From: AV40 sp963817335
Lineage (GTDB): Bacteria; Verrucomicrobiota; Verrucomicrobiia; Chthoniobacterales; UBA10450
DNA length: 64,000 nucleotides
NCBI GenBank assembly: GCA_963817335.1
Contig: CAWFNX010000005.1
Span: 372,001 to 436,000 of the forward strand
Direction: 5' to 3'
The notes under the pieces: generated by a model
Seen by the model: only the letters and a program-made list of their open reading frames with translations
Databases searched by the model: none
Told to the model about the DNA's origin: nothing
In this document: piece by piece, positions 33,350 to 42,260 of the stretch
Layout: every line of letters begins with the position of its first letter
Numbering within the stretch: the first letter of the stretch is position 1
Made by a program: the position numbers and the translations under genes

Positions 33350-35668
33350 TTAACGCACATCCACGCGACATGACGTCGAGCGGCCGTGATCGTCCAGAGC
33401 GATCAGTTGATAACTGCCACGGGACGATTTCCAGCTGAGCATCTCGGCCGCCTGCGATTTTCCGATGAAACTCTTGTTCGCAAACCAGTAAATCTCGCGC
33501 ACGTCAGCATCGGTCTTCGCGCGAAGTGGAATATCACTCGCAGTGTCGAGCACCGTCGCATTGCCCTCGGCCGGCGAGATAATCTTGGGCGGATTTCCGC
33601 TGCGAGCAGTCAACTCCGATTCCGTTCCCGGAAGAAACGGCGGCGGGGAACGTCGCGGCAAACCGGCCCGCTCGAAAAGCCTGAGCAGGTCGCTCGGCCA
33701 GAATTCGTAGACTTCGCGCCGAAGCAGACGCGTTCCGTCATCGACCGGCACCCGCAAACCGGTCGCGACGTCGACCAGAACTTCCTGGTGCACGTCGCAT
33801 GTTTTGATCGGTGAGATTCCCGGAATAAACCAACCTTCTATCCGGTGCGTGCAATTCTTGCCCGGTAAATCTCCGGATACTGCGCAGAATTCCACGCGTT
33901 TTAAATTCGCGTTCGCCGGTGGGTGGTGAGGCGCTGTCGGCTCGGGCCAACTTGCGCGAAGTGCGTCGATCATTTGAAATAACAGCGGCGCCGCGGCCGA
34001 GCGACCGAGAAACGCCGGATTCGGTTTGCCATCAAAATTGCCGATCCAGACCGCGAGCACATAATGATTAAAGACGGCGACCGACCACGCGTCGTGAAAA
34101 CCTTGGGAAGTTCCGGTTTTCCAAAATACCGGCGTGACATTGTTCGAATCGACATAACCAATCTCAGGGCGGGGGACATTCAGCATTTCGAGCGTCAGAA
34201 AGGCCGCTTCCGGAGTCACAACCCGGCGACCATGGGCAGGAATGAGATCGGATTCTTTTCGGCGAAGCGGACGCAATTCGCCGTTGTTCGCAAGCGCGGC
34301 ATAAAGCCGCACCAGATCTTCCATTTTAATTTCTGCGCCGCCGAGCGGGAGCGCCAGGCCGTAAAGCGGCTCGGATCGTGGCAAAGAGACGCCCGCGCCG
34401 CGGAGGAATTCGTAGAGCGTCGGATTTGCCAGCTGCGAGGCCAGCTCGACCGCCGGAAGATTTCGACTGCGCGCCAATGCATCGCATGCGCGAATAGGTC
34501 CAAGAAAATCGCGATCGAAATTCTCCGGGTTGTAATCGCCGAAACTGCGCGGCGCATCGGCCAGGATCGACAACGGATGAATCAGGCCTTGATCGAGGGC
34601 GAGCGCGTAAACGAACGGTTTCAAGGTCGAACCCGGGGAGCGCGGACTGCGCGTTCCATCGACTTGCCCCTCAATTGCCGCGCTGAAGAAATCTGCGGAG
34701 CCGACCTGCGCGAGCACGTCCATATTCCGAACGTCAACCAGCATCGCGGCGGCATTTTGAAATCCGCGATTACGATTGGCGCGGATGTAATCGGCGATTC
34801 GCCGCTCGAGTAGTTGCTGTTTTTCCAAGTCGAGCGTTGTGGTGATTGAGGTAGGGACATCGCGCTGCGATGTCCGGTCGGCGCAGCGCGCCGACCCTAC
34901 CATTTCGAGAACCTGCTGAACGAAGTGCGGGGCGAAAAATGTGTGCTGAGTGGCGGCGCGCGCGCTGAATTCCCGCGCGGATGAGTTCTCGCCAGGATTT
35001 GCACGATCGTACCAATTTCCCTGGGCAACGTTGAGCGACCGGTTGTCGCGATCGGCATACAAGGCGCGCTTGGTCGGACTTTGCGGAATGACGCTGAGCG
35101 AAATTGATTCCGGCCGGGTCAAATGCGCGGGCTCTTTTCGAAAATAAATCTGACTGGCCGCGCCAATCCCTTCGATATTGCGGCCGTAAGGCGCCAGGTT
35201 CAGATACGCCTCCAGGATCTGGGATTTTGAATAATGGCGTTCCAGTTCGAGAGCGCGCAGGATTTGGCGAAGTTTTCCGAACGGTGTCCGAGTTTGCAGA
35301 TGGAAACGCAGCCGCGCGACTTGCATGGTGATGGTCGAAGCGCCGGTCCGCGCGTTGCCACGAACAACTCCAAATCCCGAGCGAGCCAGGGCAATCGGAT
35401 TCACACCAGGATGATGCAGAAAATATTTGTCTTCGTATTGGAGTGTCGCATCGACCAAATCCGGGGCGATTTCCTGAAGCGGCGTCCAAATTCGAAACTT
35501 TTGGTCCGATGCTAACGTGACACGCAGCAATTCGCCGTTGCGATCGCGAACGCATTGGGAGAACGAAATGCCATCGAGCAACGGCGGCTTTGGCAGGAAC
35601 AGCCACACCAGCGCGAAGCACGCGCAGGCGATAAGAAGCGGCCGCAGGACTCGACGAAGCTGTTTCAT
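33350..35668 (-). CDS. pbpC: Penicillin-binding protein 1C
   Basis: PbpC is a bifunctional inner-membrane peptidoglycan synthase. The 772-residue protein has a membrane anchor (about 8-26), the glycosyltransferase domain (EDKYFLHHPGVNP; GASTITMQVARL), and the transpeptidase domain with the Ser-Lys box GSTLKPF, SRN box and KTGTSQG box, followed by the PBP1C C-terminal beta domain. A palindromic element is translated in frame in the linker between the two catalytic domains (34850-34901). It overlaps the alpha-2-macroglobulin gene by ATGA, the classical bacterial pairing. Confidence 0.94.
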   Translation of the reverse strand: MKQLRRVLRPLLIACACFALVWLFLPKPPLLDGISFSQCVRDRNGELLRVTLASDQKFRIWTPLQEIAPDLVDATLQYEDKYFLHHPGVNPIALARSGFGVVRGNARTGASTITMQVARLRFHLQTRTPFGKLRQILRALELERHYSKSQILEAYLNLAPYGRNIEGIGAASQIYFRKEPAHLTRPESISLSVIPQSPTKRALYADRDNRSLNVAQGNWYDRANPGENSSAREFSARAATQHTFFAPHFVQQVLEMVGSARCADRTSQRDVPTSITTTLDLEKQQLLERRIADYIRANRNRGFQNAAAMLVDVRNMDVLAQVGSADFFSAAIEGQVDGTRSPRSPGSTLKPFVYALALDQGLIHPLSILADAPRSFGDYNPENFDRDFLGPIRACDALARSRNLPAVELASQLANPTLYEFLRGAGVSLPRSEPLYGLALPLGGAEIKMEDLVRLYAALANNGELRPLRRKESDLIPAHGRRVVTPEAAFLTLEMLNVPRPEIGYVDSNNVTPVFWKTGTSQGFHDAWSVAVFNHYVLAVWIGNFDGKPNPAFLGRSAAAPLLFQMIDALRASWPEPTAPHHPPANANLKRVEFCAVSGDLPGKNCTHRIEGWFIPGISPIKTCDVHQEVLVDVATGLRVPVDDGTRLLRREVYEFWPSDLLRLFERAGLPRRSPPPFLPGTESELTARSGNPPKIISPAEGNATVLDTASDIPLRAKTDADVREIYWFANKSFIGKSQAAEMLSWKSSRGSYQLIALDDHGRSTSCRVDVR
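34850..34901. repeat. Two-hairpin palindromic element in frame in pbpC
   Basis: GGTAGGG and CCCTACC enclose two perfect 9-bp hairpins with 3-nt loops, GGACATCGC-GCT-GCGATGTCC and GGTCGGCGC-AGC-GCGCCGACC. The minus-strand reading frame is GTA GGG, so TAG is avoided. It adds the peptide VGSARCADRTSQRDVPTS between the glycosyltransferase and transpeptidase domains. Confidence 0.88.
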
Positions 35669-38600
35669 TCCGTCACCGTGATTTTGCCGCCAATTCCGCG
35701 ACCTTTAATGTTTCGCTCGTACATCGATTCGGCGAACACTGGAGGCACGACGAACTCGCCCCGATTTGTGGATTTAATCTGGTAATTGATTTCGAGGACG
35801 TTCTCGCTTGCCGTCCCGAAGAAAACCGCACGATCCTCGCGAACATCGACGTAATCGACGCCGTTGATCGAGGAAACTCCCGGTTGCAGTGACGAACCGA
35901 CCACTTCAAATCCGCCCGGCAGCAGATCGATGATCGCGACGTTGGTGAAGGTGTCGCTCTTGGTGCTGCGCACGCGCACCCGGACGTGGATTGGCTCGCC
36001 AAGTTTCGTGTGAGCGATCGGTTTATCATCCTTGTCGAGCAATTCGCGGAAGACTTCCAGGCCTTCGCTCATTGCTTTTTCCGGAGCGTGCCGATCATAT
36101 CCGGCTTCGACGACTTGATAGAATGCGCCGGGGCCGCTGATCGGCGGCGAGCTCTTAAATCGCAGCGCAGTCGCATCTTTTGTAAACTGCGCGCGCTGGA
36201 GCAATTTCGGGCCGCTAACCAAACTGACTTCGCGTTTGTCGGCGTGGACTTCGGCGATGGTCAGTTGCGGCGGATTTTGCGCGATCACATGCGAATACGC
36301 TTTCAGAGCCTGCACGGCATACGCTGCCGACAGGGTGTTGAACTGACCATCGCCAATCGGCTTCAGGATTTGTTCGAACTGATTCGCCGATACCTTCTTG
36401 AGTCGCGCCGAAAACTGCTTCGAGAGAACGGTGATGTATTGCGAGTTCGTCCCGAGCGGCTGACAAAAATCCTCGTAAGAGCGCTCGGTTTTGTTGTCCA
36501 TCTTGAACTTGTCGATCAACGCCTCGGCGTCTTTATCTTTGTGCAGAAGCTTAAGTGAACCTGCCAGATACACGCCAGTGAGATCGTTTTGCCATTCGTC
36601 CGCGTGCTTTTTGTCGAGGTAATCACGCAGATTAAGAATGTAATTCGTGGTGATAACGCCTTCGCGGGTGAGGACGTAAATCGCATAGGCAATTCGGCGC
36701 GCGTCGATTAGATCGGACGGTTCTTTTGCTACCATCCGCTGCAAACTGCGTAGTCCAGTCGCGAACATTTCCGCCGGCGGCGGGAAGCCGGCGGCCTTTG
36801 CTTCGCTCAGGAAATCCATCACGTAAGCGGAATTGAAGCTGATATGTTCACCGTTCTCCGGCGCCCAATATCCGAACGCGCCTTGAGCATTTTGGCGACG
36901 GCGCAAAATGCCGAACGTTTTTTCCATTTGGGCGTTCACTTCTGTGCGGTTCAGTCCGAAGTCGGCTTCGCTGGACAGGACGAGGCGACAGAATGCGCCA
37001 CTGGTAATTTGCTCGCTGCATCCGTAGGGGAAATTCTTTAGGTAAGAATCCAAACCGTGGGCGAGTCCGAGGGGCACGGCCGAAAGCGCTGCATCGCGCT
37101 TGGCGAACTCGGTGTAGATCTGGCGTTTTATCGCAACATCGTTGCTCGCCTTTTTGAAACTGCCGCTGCGAACATCGGTCACGTAAGGAACCCCCGGTCG
37201 CACGCTCAGGGTTGCGCGGCGCCGCGTTTCGATCCCGTTTCGGCTGGCAATGAATCTAATTTCGCCCGAGCCAAGGGCGTCGTTGACGTGAAAACGAAAC
37301 ACCGCGCTCTTTTCGCGGCCTTCCGCAATTTGCATTTTCTGGGTCGGTTGCCCTTTCACGGACAACTGTGACGAAGTCTCGGCGCGCAATTCGATTTCCG
37401 CGTCGGCCCCGGAGCCCTCGACGTTGTTGGCCACGGTCACCCCGGCCTCAAATTCGTCGCCTGGAACCGCGAGGACGGGCACGCTGGGCGTCACCACGAA
37501 TGGCCCGCGGATTAATGAGTCACGGTCGGACGAGCCGATCGTATCGCTCGAAACCGCGACTGCCATGATTTTCAACGTTCCGTCGAAAAAATCCGGAACG
37601 TTGTAAACGACTTCGCGTCGAGTCGGGTCAGCGTCGAGAACTCCGGACCAGAACACGACCGGCTTTTCGGTGACGCGTTTGAATGGATTCAGGTGTTTTT
37701 CTTCGCCGCCGTCGCCGCCGAAGGCGGAAAGCGACCGCAACAACGAAAATTCCGGGATGATCAAATCGACAATCTGCGCGGTTTCGACCCCGAGCGCGCA
37801 TTTACGGAAGAAATACGCGATTGGGTTTGGAGTTTTGTAATCAGTGACCTGCAGAATTCCCTGGTCTACCGCGAAGACGACGATCTTAGACGGGCGATCG
37901 GTCTTGTAACCGATGTGCAACGCGTCGCCGGGTTTGACTGTGGCCGCGCTCTCGAGGTCGATCTTGAGCCGGCGCTTCTCGAGATTGGCGGTGAATGGAA
38001 CCACGCCGTAACTCAGCGGACTGACAAAGATTTCCTTGGAATCGATCGCGCGCACGAATGCGACGTTGATGTAACCGCTGCCTTCGAATGTTTCCGGCAG
38101 ACGGATGTGCTGAATGCTGCTGGGCGTGTTGGTTTGAAACCAAGCATAAGCGTACACTTTTTCCCGCTCGATCGTGATGAGCCCACTTCCGCCATACGGC
38201 GCGACGATGCTGATGGCGATGTCTTCGCCCGGATTGTATTGCTTGCGGTCGAGCTTGATCTGGAGCTCCGCGTTCTTTTCCAGTGAGCGCGACGCCGCCC
38301 CCTGGCCAACCACCGAGAAACGAAGTTTGCTTACTGGCCGGTTTTTGTCATCGCGAAGTTCGAGGACGTAATCGCCGGGATCGGCAGTGGGCAGGGCGTA
38401 ATGAAGTCCGGTCGCGGCAACCGCGATCTTTTCCGACTTCAGCGGGCGCTCGCGCAAGACGGATTCGTAGGCGTAATTCCCGTTCTCCTGTTTCTTGAGC
38501 ACGGAAACGTATTCCTGCGCGATGACATTGAGGGTTACATTTTCGACCGCGATCTTGTTCAGCTGCGGATCGATCGCGATCAGGTCGACCGCGCGAGACT

Positions 38601-41538
38601 TTTTCATGTCAATGTAACGCAGGTCGCCGTCTGCCTTATAGCCGATCACGTATGGCAACGCGGACACGAGCGCGTTGACATAACTGGTGACGCTGCGCCC
38701 ACCTTCGCCTTCAAAACCTTCGGCAATGAAGCGCATTGAGTAGGTTGAATCGGCATATTTTTCGAGCTGGAGATCGAAATCGGCGTGTCCGTCGTTGTCG
38801 GTCTTTTGCTCGCCGAGATCCGATGTTTGCTCGCTCCGCGATTTCTTCTCATCGATCAGCGGATCAAAAAAAGTGAAATCCGGAAATTCGGAGAACGAAA
38901 ACGCCGCCGGCTCGAGCTCGACCTTTCCAGTTACGCGCCGATCGCTGGCGGGAGTTCCGTAAAGATTCGCCAACGCGATCGTGGCGTGGACATCAGCCGG
39001 GTTGATCCAGCCCTTGGGCGCAGCTTTGGATAGCCGCGTCTCGATCTTCATCCGGTCAGGAAGGAATTCCTTTACGCTCGTGGTTGTCGATCCCAGCAGG
39101 GTGCCGCGTTTGTTGTCCTTGATCAGGTAAACGTTAAACGTGTAAGTGCCGGTCGGTGATTCGTTGGCGGTCAGATAACTCAGCTCCACGAATCCGCTGT
39201 CGGGCAGGGTGACTTTTTTCGTTTGAACCTTCAGGTCGCGGGCGTCGACCACTTCGGTTTCGATCGGCAAGCCTTTGAGATTTCCCTGCCAGTTGCGCTG
39301 TTTGACGATGACTCCCGCGTGGATCTCGTCGCCTGGCCGATAAACGCCGCGTTCCGTGAAAACGAACGCGTCCAAGCCATCCGGGCCGATATTTTCCGCG
39401 CCTTCGATGTCGAACCGCGAGAAATTCAGCACCCGGTCCTCGCTCGCGAACGGCATGAACGCGATGTCGTCTCCACTGCGCGCGACAAATGCCACCGGCG
39501 ATTTCTCGCGCTCGGATTTTTCCACGGACGCAAACGTGCAATGACCATCCGCTCCCGTTTTGGCTGTTTGAATTGGAATTCCGTTCTTGCCGAGGATGTC
39601 GACCGTCGCGTCCGCCATCGGTTTGCCGGTCTTGATAGACACCAGAAAGACGTCGCTACTGCCATCGCTGCCTTTCTTGGTCAGAATTCCGATATCAGTG
39701 ACGAGAAGGAACCGGCTGTCCTTGATCTCGCTGATCGGTTTCTTTTTCTCCTGGTCCCAGCCGCGCGCGATCAAAAAGAAAAGTCCACGTTCGCTGCCGC
39801 CGTCGGCGGGCTTTCGCAGTTGTTCGGAGAAATCGAACGCGGAATAGTTGGCCTTCCATTTGTCCTGGACCGCAATCGGTTGGTGCTGGATCGCGATCCG
39901 CGAAATGTTTTCCCGGTTGAACAAGTGCGGATCCTTGAACTCCGGGTCCTCGAATTTGCCTTCGGTTTGACTGACCAGATGATTGATCTGGGTCGTGGCG
40001 ACGCGCGCGATTTCGTATTCGATCGCGTTCAGGCCGCGGGACCGGATCGATAATTTCCGTTCGCCGCTAAGCGCCAACAATCCGCCCTGGCTCTCGATTT
40101 GGACTTCACGGGGAAGCTCGGGCACTCCAACAACAGCGTTGTAGTCCTCGGCCAGCGGGTAATCGCCAAAGGCCTTAACTCCCTTCGCGACGCGCACGTA
40201 AAGTTCGCCTTCCGATTCCACGCGCACTCGAAACGCGTGTTGTCGATCTTGCGCCTTTTCCGATGGCAGGGTGGTGAACTGAACGGCCTTGGCTTGTTCG
40301 AGAATTTCGTCCGGAACGTCAGTCGCGCTTTCCCATTTTGCTTCCTGTTTTTTCGATTCGCTGGTGTCGTCGGATTCTTCCGAGTCGCTCGCTTTCGTGT
40401 CGCTGTCGCCTTGATCTGCGCTTTCAGAGTCTTCGTCTCCGGATTCTTCGGCTTCACGTTTTGGCAACAGCCAGATTTTGACTGCTTTGGCCAGGTCGCG
40501 GGTGCTGATGTCGGCAGTTGTTGTAAATATCAGGACCTGTTCGGGTTCGCCGTTCTTGTTTCGGGCGATGTTTCCTTCAATCGAATTGATCTGGAACGCG
40601 GTCGCGACCGACGGAATCGATATTTTTTGTTCGACCGCCTCGTGAGTTTCCGCGCCGCCCTGCGATGTCCGGACGCCGCTGCTCACTTCAACCTTCATGA
40701 AATCTTCCTTTTCCGGAAGCGCAACATTTGAGCTGCGCAAATAAGCCAGGCGATGGTGTAATCCGTAGGTGACGGAAAAATGCGGTGGTTGGTCGGATGT
40801 GGGGAAGACAGGCGAGCCGCCGACCATCGTCAGCTTGATGTGTTTATCCAGCTCGCCGGGGTCGACTTGATGCGTCAGTTCGAGAGTTGCCGTGACCTGG
40901 CGCTGCTTCGGGTTTGTCGGGTCCTGATAAAGTTGCAGTTGCGAAATCGCGATTGAGAACGCCGGCGTGCGCGTTTCGTAGGTCAGGTGTTCCATCAAGA
41001 CCTGCGACGGGAAGAACTGTTTATCGAATGTAATTTGGAACTTGCGATCGGCCGGCCAATCCTCCGTTGGGCGAAAGATCAGTTCCCGGTCCGAATTCCA
41101 CGACCACGCGCCGCCGAGCTGCGGTTCAAGTCGGACCCCAGTGAGCGATGGCTTTTTCAAATCTTCCAAACGCGCCGCCGGATCGCTGAACCGAATCACC
41201 AGTGGCGGATATTGCAGCTCTTTGTCCAGCTTGGTAACCGGGATCGCGACAATGGACGCGGAAACGCGGTGCGGCTTCGGCCGGCTTTGATACCAGTTCC
41301 AGGTCCACAGCGAGCCGCAGATGATTAACAGGGCGGCGATGACGAAGGCCGCATTTGTTTTGGGCCGGGTATTGCCAAACTGCGACCACGCGGCGTCGCC
41401 TCGCGAAAGCCAGCCCGGGGGACTCCAGGAAACGCGCCCGAAAATGGCGAAACAAATTTTCGAGAATAAGCGGCCTAGCCAAAAAATCGGCCGAAGGAGG
41501 AGCTGGAGAAGATTCGAAAGGGAGGCTGGGATTTTCAT
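35665..41538 (-). CDS. Bacterial alpha-2-macroglobulin (YfhM-like) with thioester motif
   Basis: This 1957-residue protein traps proteases at the cell envelope. It has an N-terminal membrane anchor (about 63-80), many beta-sandwich MG domains, and the thioester motif YGCSEQ (Cys about residue 1507, then Glu-Gln), the site that covalently links attacking proteases. A strongly acidic Ser/Asp/Glu insert (about 360-410) is unusual and longer than the E. coli YfhM equivalent. The protein is longer than YfhM (about 1650). It overlaps pbpC by four bases, as in other bacteria, where it is thought to guard the periplasm when peptidoglycan is breached. No lipobox was seen, so it is held by a helix rather than lipid. 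Confidence 0.93.
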   Translation of the reverse strand: MKIPASLSNLLQLLLRPIFWLGRLFSKICFAIFGRVSWSPPGWLSRGDAAWSQFGNTRPKTNAAFVIAALLIICGSLWTWNWYQSRPKPHRVSASIVAIPVTKLDKELQYPPLVIRFSDPAARLEDLKKPSLTGVRLEPQLGGAWSWNSDRELIFRPTEDWPADRKFQITFDKQFFPSQVLMEHLTYETRTPAFSIAISQLQLYQDPTNPKQRQVTATLELTHQVDPGELDKHIKLTMVGGSPVFPTSDQPPHFSVTYGLHHRLAYLRSSNVALPEKEDFMKVEVSSGVRTSQGGAETHEAVEQKISIPSVATAFQINSIEGNIARNKNGEPEQVLIFTTTADISTRDLAKAVKIWLLPKREAEESGDEDSESADQGDSDTKASDSEESDDTSESKKQEAKWESATDVPDEILEQAKAVQFTTLPSEKAQDRQHAFRVRVESEGELYVRVAKGVKAFGDYPLAEDYNAVVGVPELPREVQIESQGGLLALSGERKLSIRSRGLNAIEYEIARVATTQINHLVSQTEGKFEDPEFKDPHLFNRENISRIAIQHQPIAVQDKWKANYSAFDFSEQLRKPADGGSERGLFFLIARGWDQEKKKPISEIKDSRFLLVTDIGILTKKGSDGSSDVFLVSIKTGKPMADATVDILGKNGIPIQTAKTGADGHCTFASVEKSEREKSPVAFVARSGDDIAFMPFASEDRVLNFSRFDIEGAENIGPDGLDAFVFTERGVYRPGDEIHAGVIVKQRNWQGNLKGLPIETEVVDARDLKVQTKKVTLPDSGFVELSYLTANESPTGTYTFNVYLIKDNKRGTLLGSTTTSVKEFLPDRMKIETRLSKAAPKGWINPADVHATIALANLYGTPASDRRVTGKVELEPAAFSFSEFPDFTFFDPLIDEKKSRSEQTSDLGEQKTDNDGHADFDLQLEKYADSTYSMRFIAEGFEGEGGRSVTSYVNALVSALPYVIGYKADGDLRYIDMKKSRAVDLIAIDPQLNKIAVENVTLNVIAQEYVSVLKKQENGNYAYESVLRERPLKSEKIAVAATGLHYALPTADPGDYVLELRDDKNRPVSKLRFSVVGQGAASRSLEKNAELQIKLDRKQYNPGEDIAISIVAPYGGSGLITIEREKVYAYAWFQTNTPSSIQHIRLPETFEGSGYINVAFVRAIDSKEIFVSPLSYGVVPFTANLEKRRLKIDLESAATVKPGDALHIGYKTDRPSKIVVFAVDQGILQVTDYKTPNPIAYFFRKCALGVETAQIVDLIIPEFSLLRSLSAFGGDGGEEKHLNPFKRVTEKPVVFWSGVLDADPTRREVVYNVPDFFDGTLKIMAVAVSSDTIGSSDRDSLIRGPFVVTPSVPVLAVPGDEFEAGVTVANNVEGSGADAEIELRAETSSQLSVKGQPTQKMQIAEGREKSAVFRFHVNDALGSGEIRFIASRNGIETRRRATLSVRPGVPYVTDVRSGSFKKASNDVAIKRQIYTEFAKRDAALSAVPLGLAHGLDSYLKNFPYGCSEQITSGAFCRLVLSSEADFGLNRTEVNAQMEKTFGILRRRQNAQGAFGYWAPENGEHISFNSAYVMDFLSEAKAAGFPPPAEMFATGLRSLQRMVAKEPSDLIDARRIAYAIYVLTREGVITTNYILNLRDYLDKKHADEWQNDLTGVYLAGSLKLLHKDKDAEALIDKFKMDNKTERSYEDFCQPLGTNSQYITVLSKQFSARLKKVSANQFEQILKPIGDGQFNTLSAAYAVQALKAYSHVIAQNPPQLTIAEVHADKREVSLVSGPKLLQRAQFTKDATALRFKSSPPISGPGAFYQVVEAGYDRHAPEKAMSEGLEVFRELLDKDDKPIAHTKLGEPIHVRVRVRSTKSDTFTNVAIIDLLPGGFEVVGSSLQPGVSSINGVDYVDVREDRAVFFGTASENVLEINYQIKSTNRGEFVVPPVFAESMYERNIKGRGIGGKITVTE

Positions 41539-41620
41539 GTTGTGAATACGCCAGTCGACCGCAAATCTTTCATGAAATCGATCCTATATTCTGCTAGAAC
41601 GGAGGGCCTTAAGACGAAAG

Positions 41621-42241
41621 ATGAAAACGACCGGATTAGTTGCGACCCGACGAAGCTTGATCGAGCGGCTGGCCGACTGGAATGACCGAAAACATTGGCA
41701 GGAATTTTTCGATGGTTACTGGAAGCTGATTTATTCGGCGGCGCGCAAATCCGGGCTGACCGATGCCGAAGCCCAAGAAGTTGTCCAGGAAACGGTCATC
41801 ACCGTTGCCAAAAACATTGAAAAGTTAAAATACGATCCCAACCGCGGTTCGTTCAAAGGCTGGCTTTTACAAATCACTCGCTGGCGAATTGTCGATCAAT
41901 TCCGCAAGCGTGAACCCGGAAACGCCAAAGCACCCCGCTCGACGGACGACCGTCTCACCGCAACAATTGAGCGCGTTCCCGATTCCCGGATCGACGATCT
42001 CGATGCGGTTTGGGACGCGGAATGGAAGGAAAACTTGTTCGAGGGAGCGATCGCCCGGGTGAAGAAAAAAGTCGATCCAAAGCAGTTTCAGATTTTCGAT
42101 TGCTACGTGCGCAAAGAATGGCCGGCCCAGAAAGTCGCCCAGCAATTAAAGGTCAGCGTAGGCCAGGTTTACCTTGCGAGGCACCGCGTCGGTGCCGCCC
42201 TGAAGAGGGAAATCCGAGCCCTGGAGAAAGCCGGTCGTTAG
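41621..42241 (+). CDS. ECF-family RNA polymerase sigma factor
   Basis: The 206-residue protein has sigma region 2 (about 25-95, with DAEAQEVVQETVITVAKNIEKLKYDPNRG and FKGWLLQITRWRIVD) and region 4 (about 145-200, ending in a helix-turn-helix with KVAQQLKVSVGQVYLARHRVG). It is in the same direction as, and 19 bases upstream of, a PEGA/FGE-domain Ser/Thr kinase, so the two are likely one signalling unit. Kinase-associated ECF families of this kind occur in Planctomycetes and Verrucomicrobia. No anti-sigma factor is adjacent, suggesting the kinase may regulate it. Confidence 0.9.
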   Translation: MKTTGLVATRRSLIERLADWNDRKHWQEFFDGYWKLIYSAARKSGLTDAEAQEVVQETVITVAKNIEKLKYDPNRGSFKGWLLQITRWRIVDQFRKREPGNAKAPRSTDDRLTATIERVPDSRIDDLDAVWDAEWKENLFEGAIARVKKKVDPKQFQIFDCYVRKEWPAQKVAQQLKVSVGQVYLARHRVGAALKREIRALEKAGR

Positions 42242-42260
42242 TCGAGGCGCGTCGGCAGAA

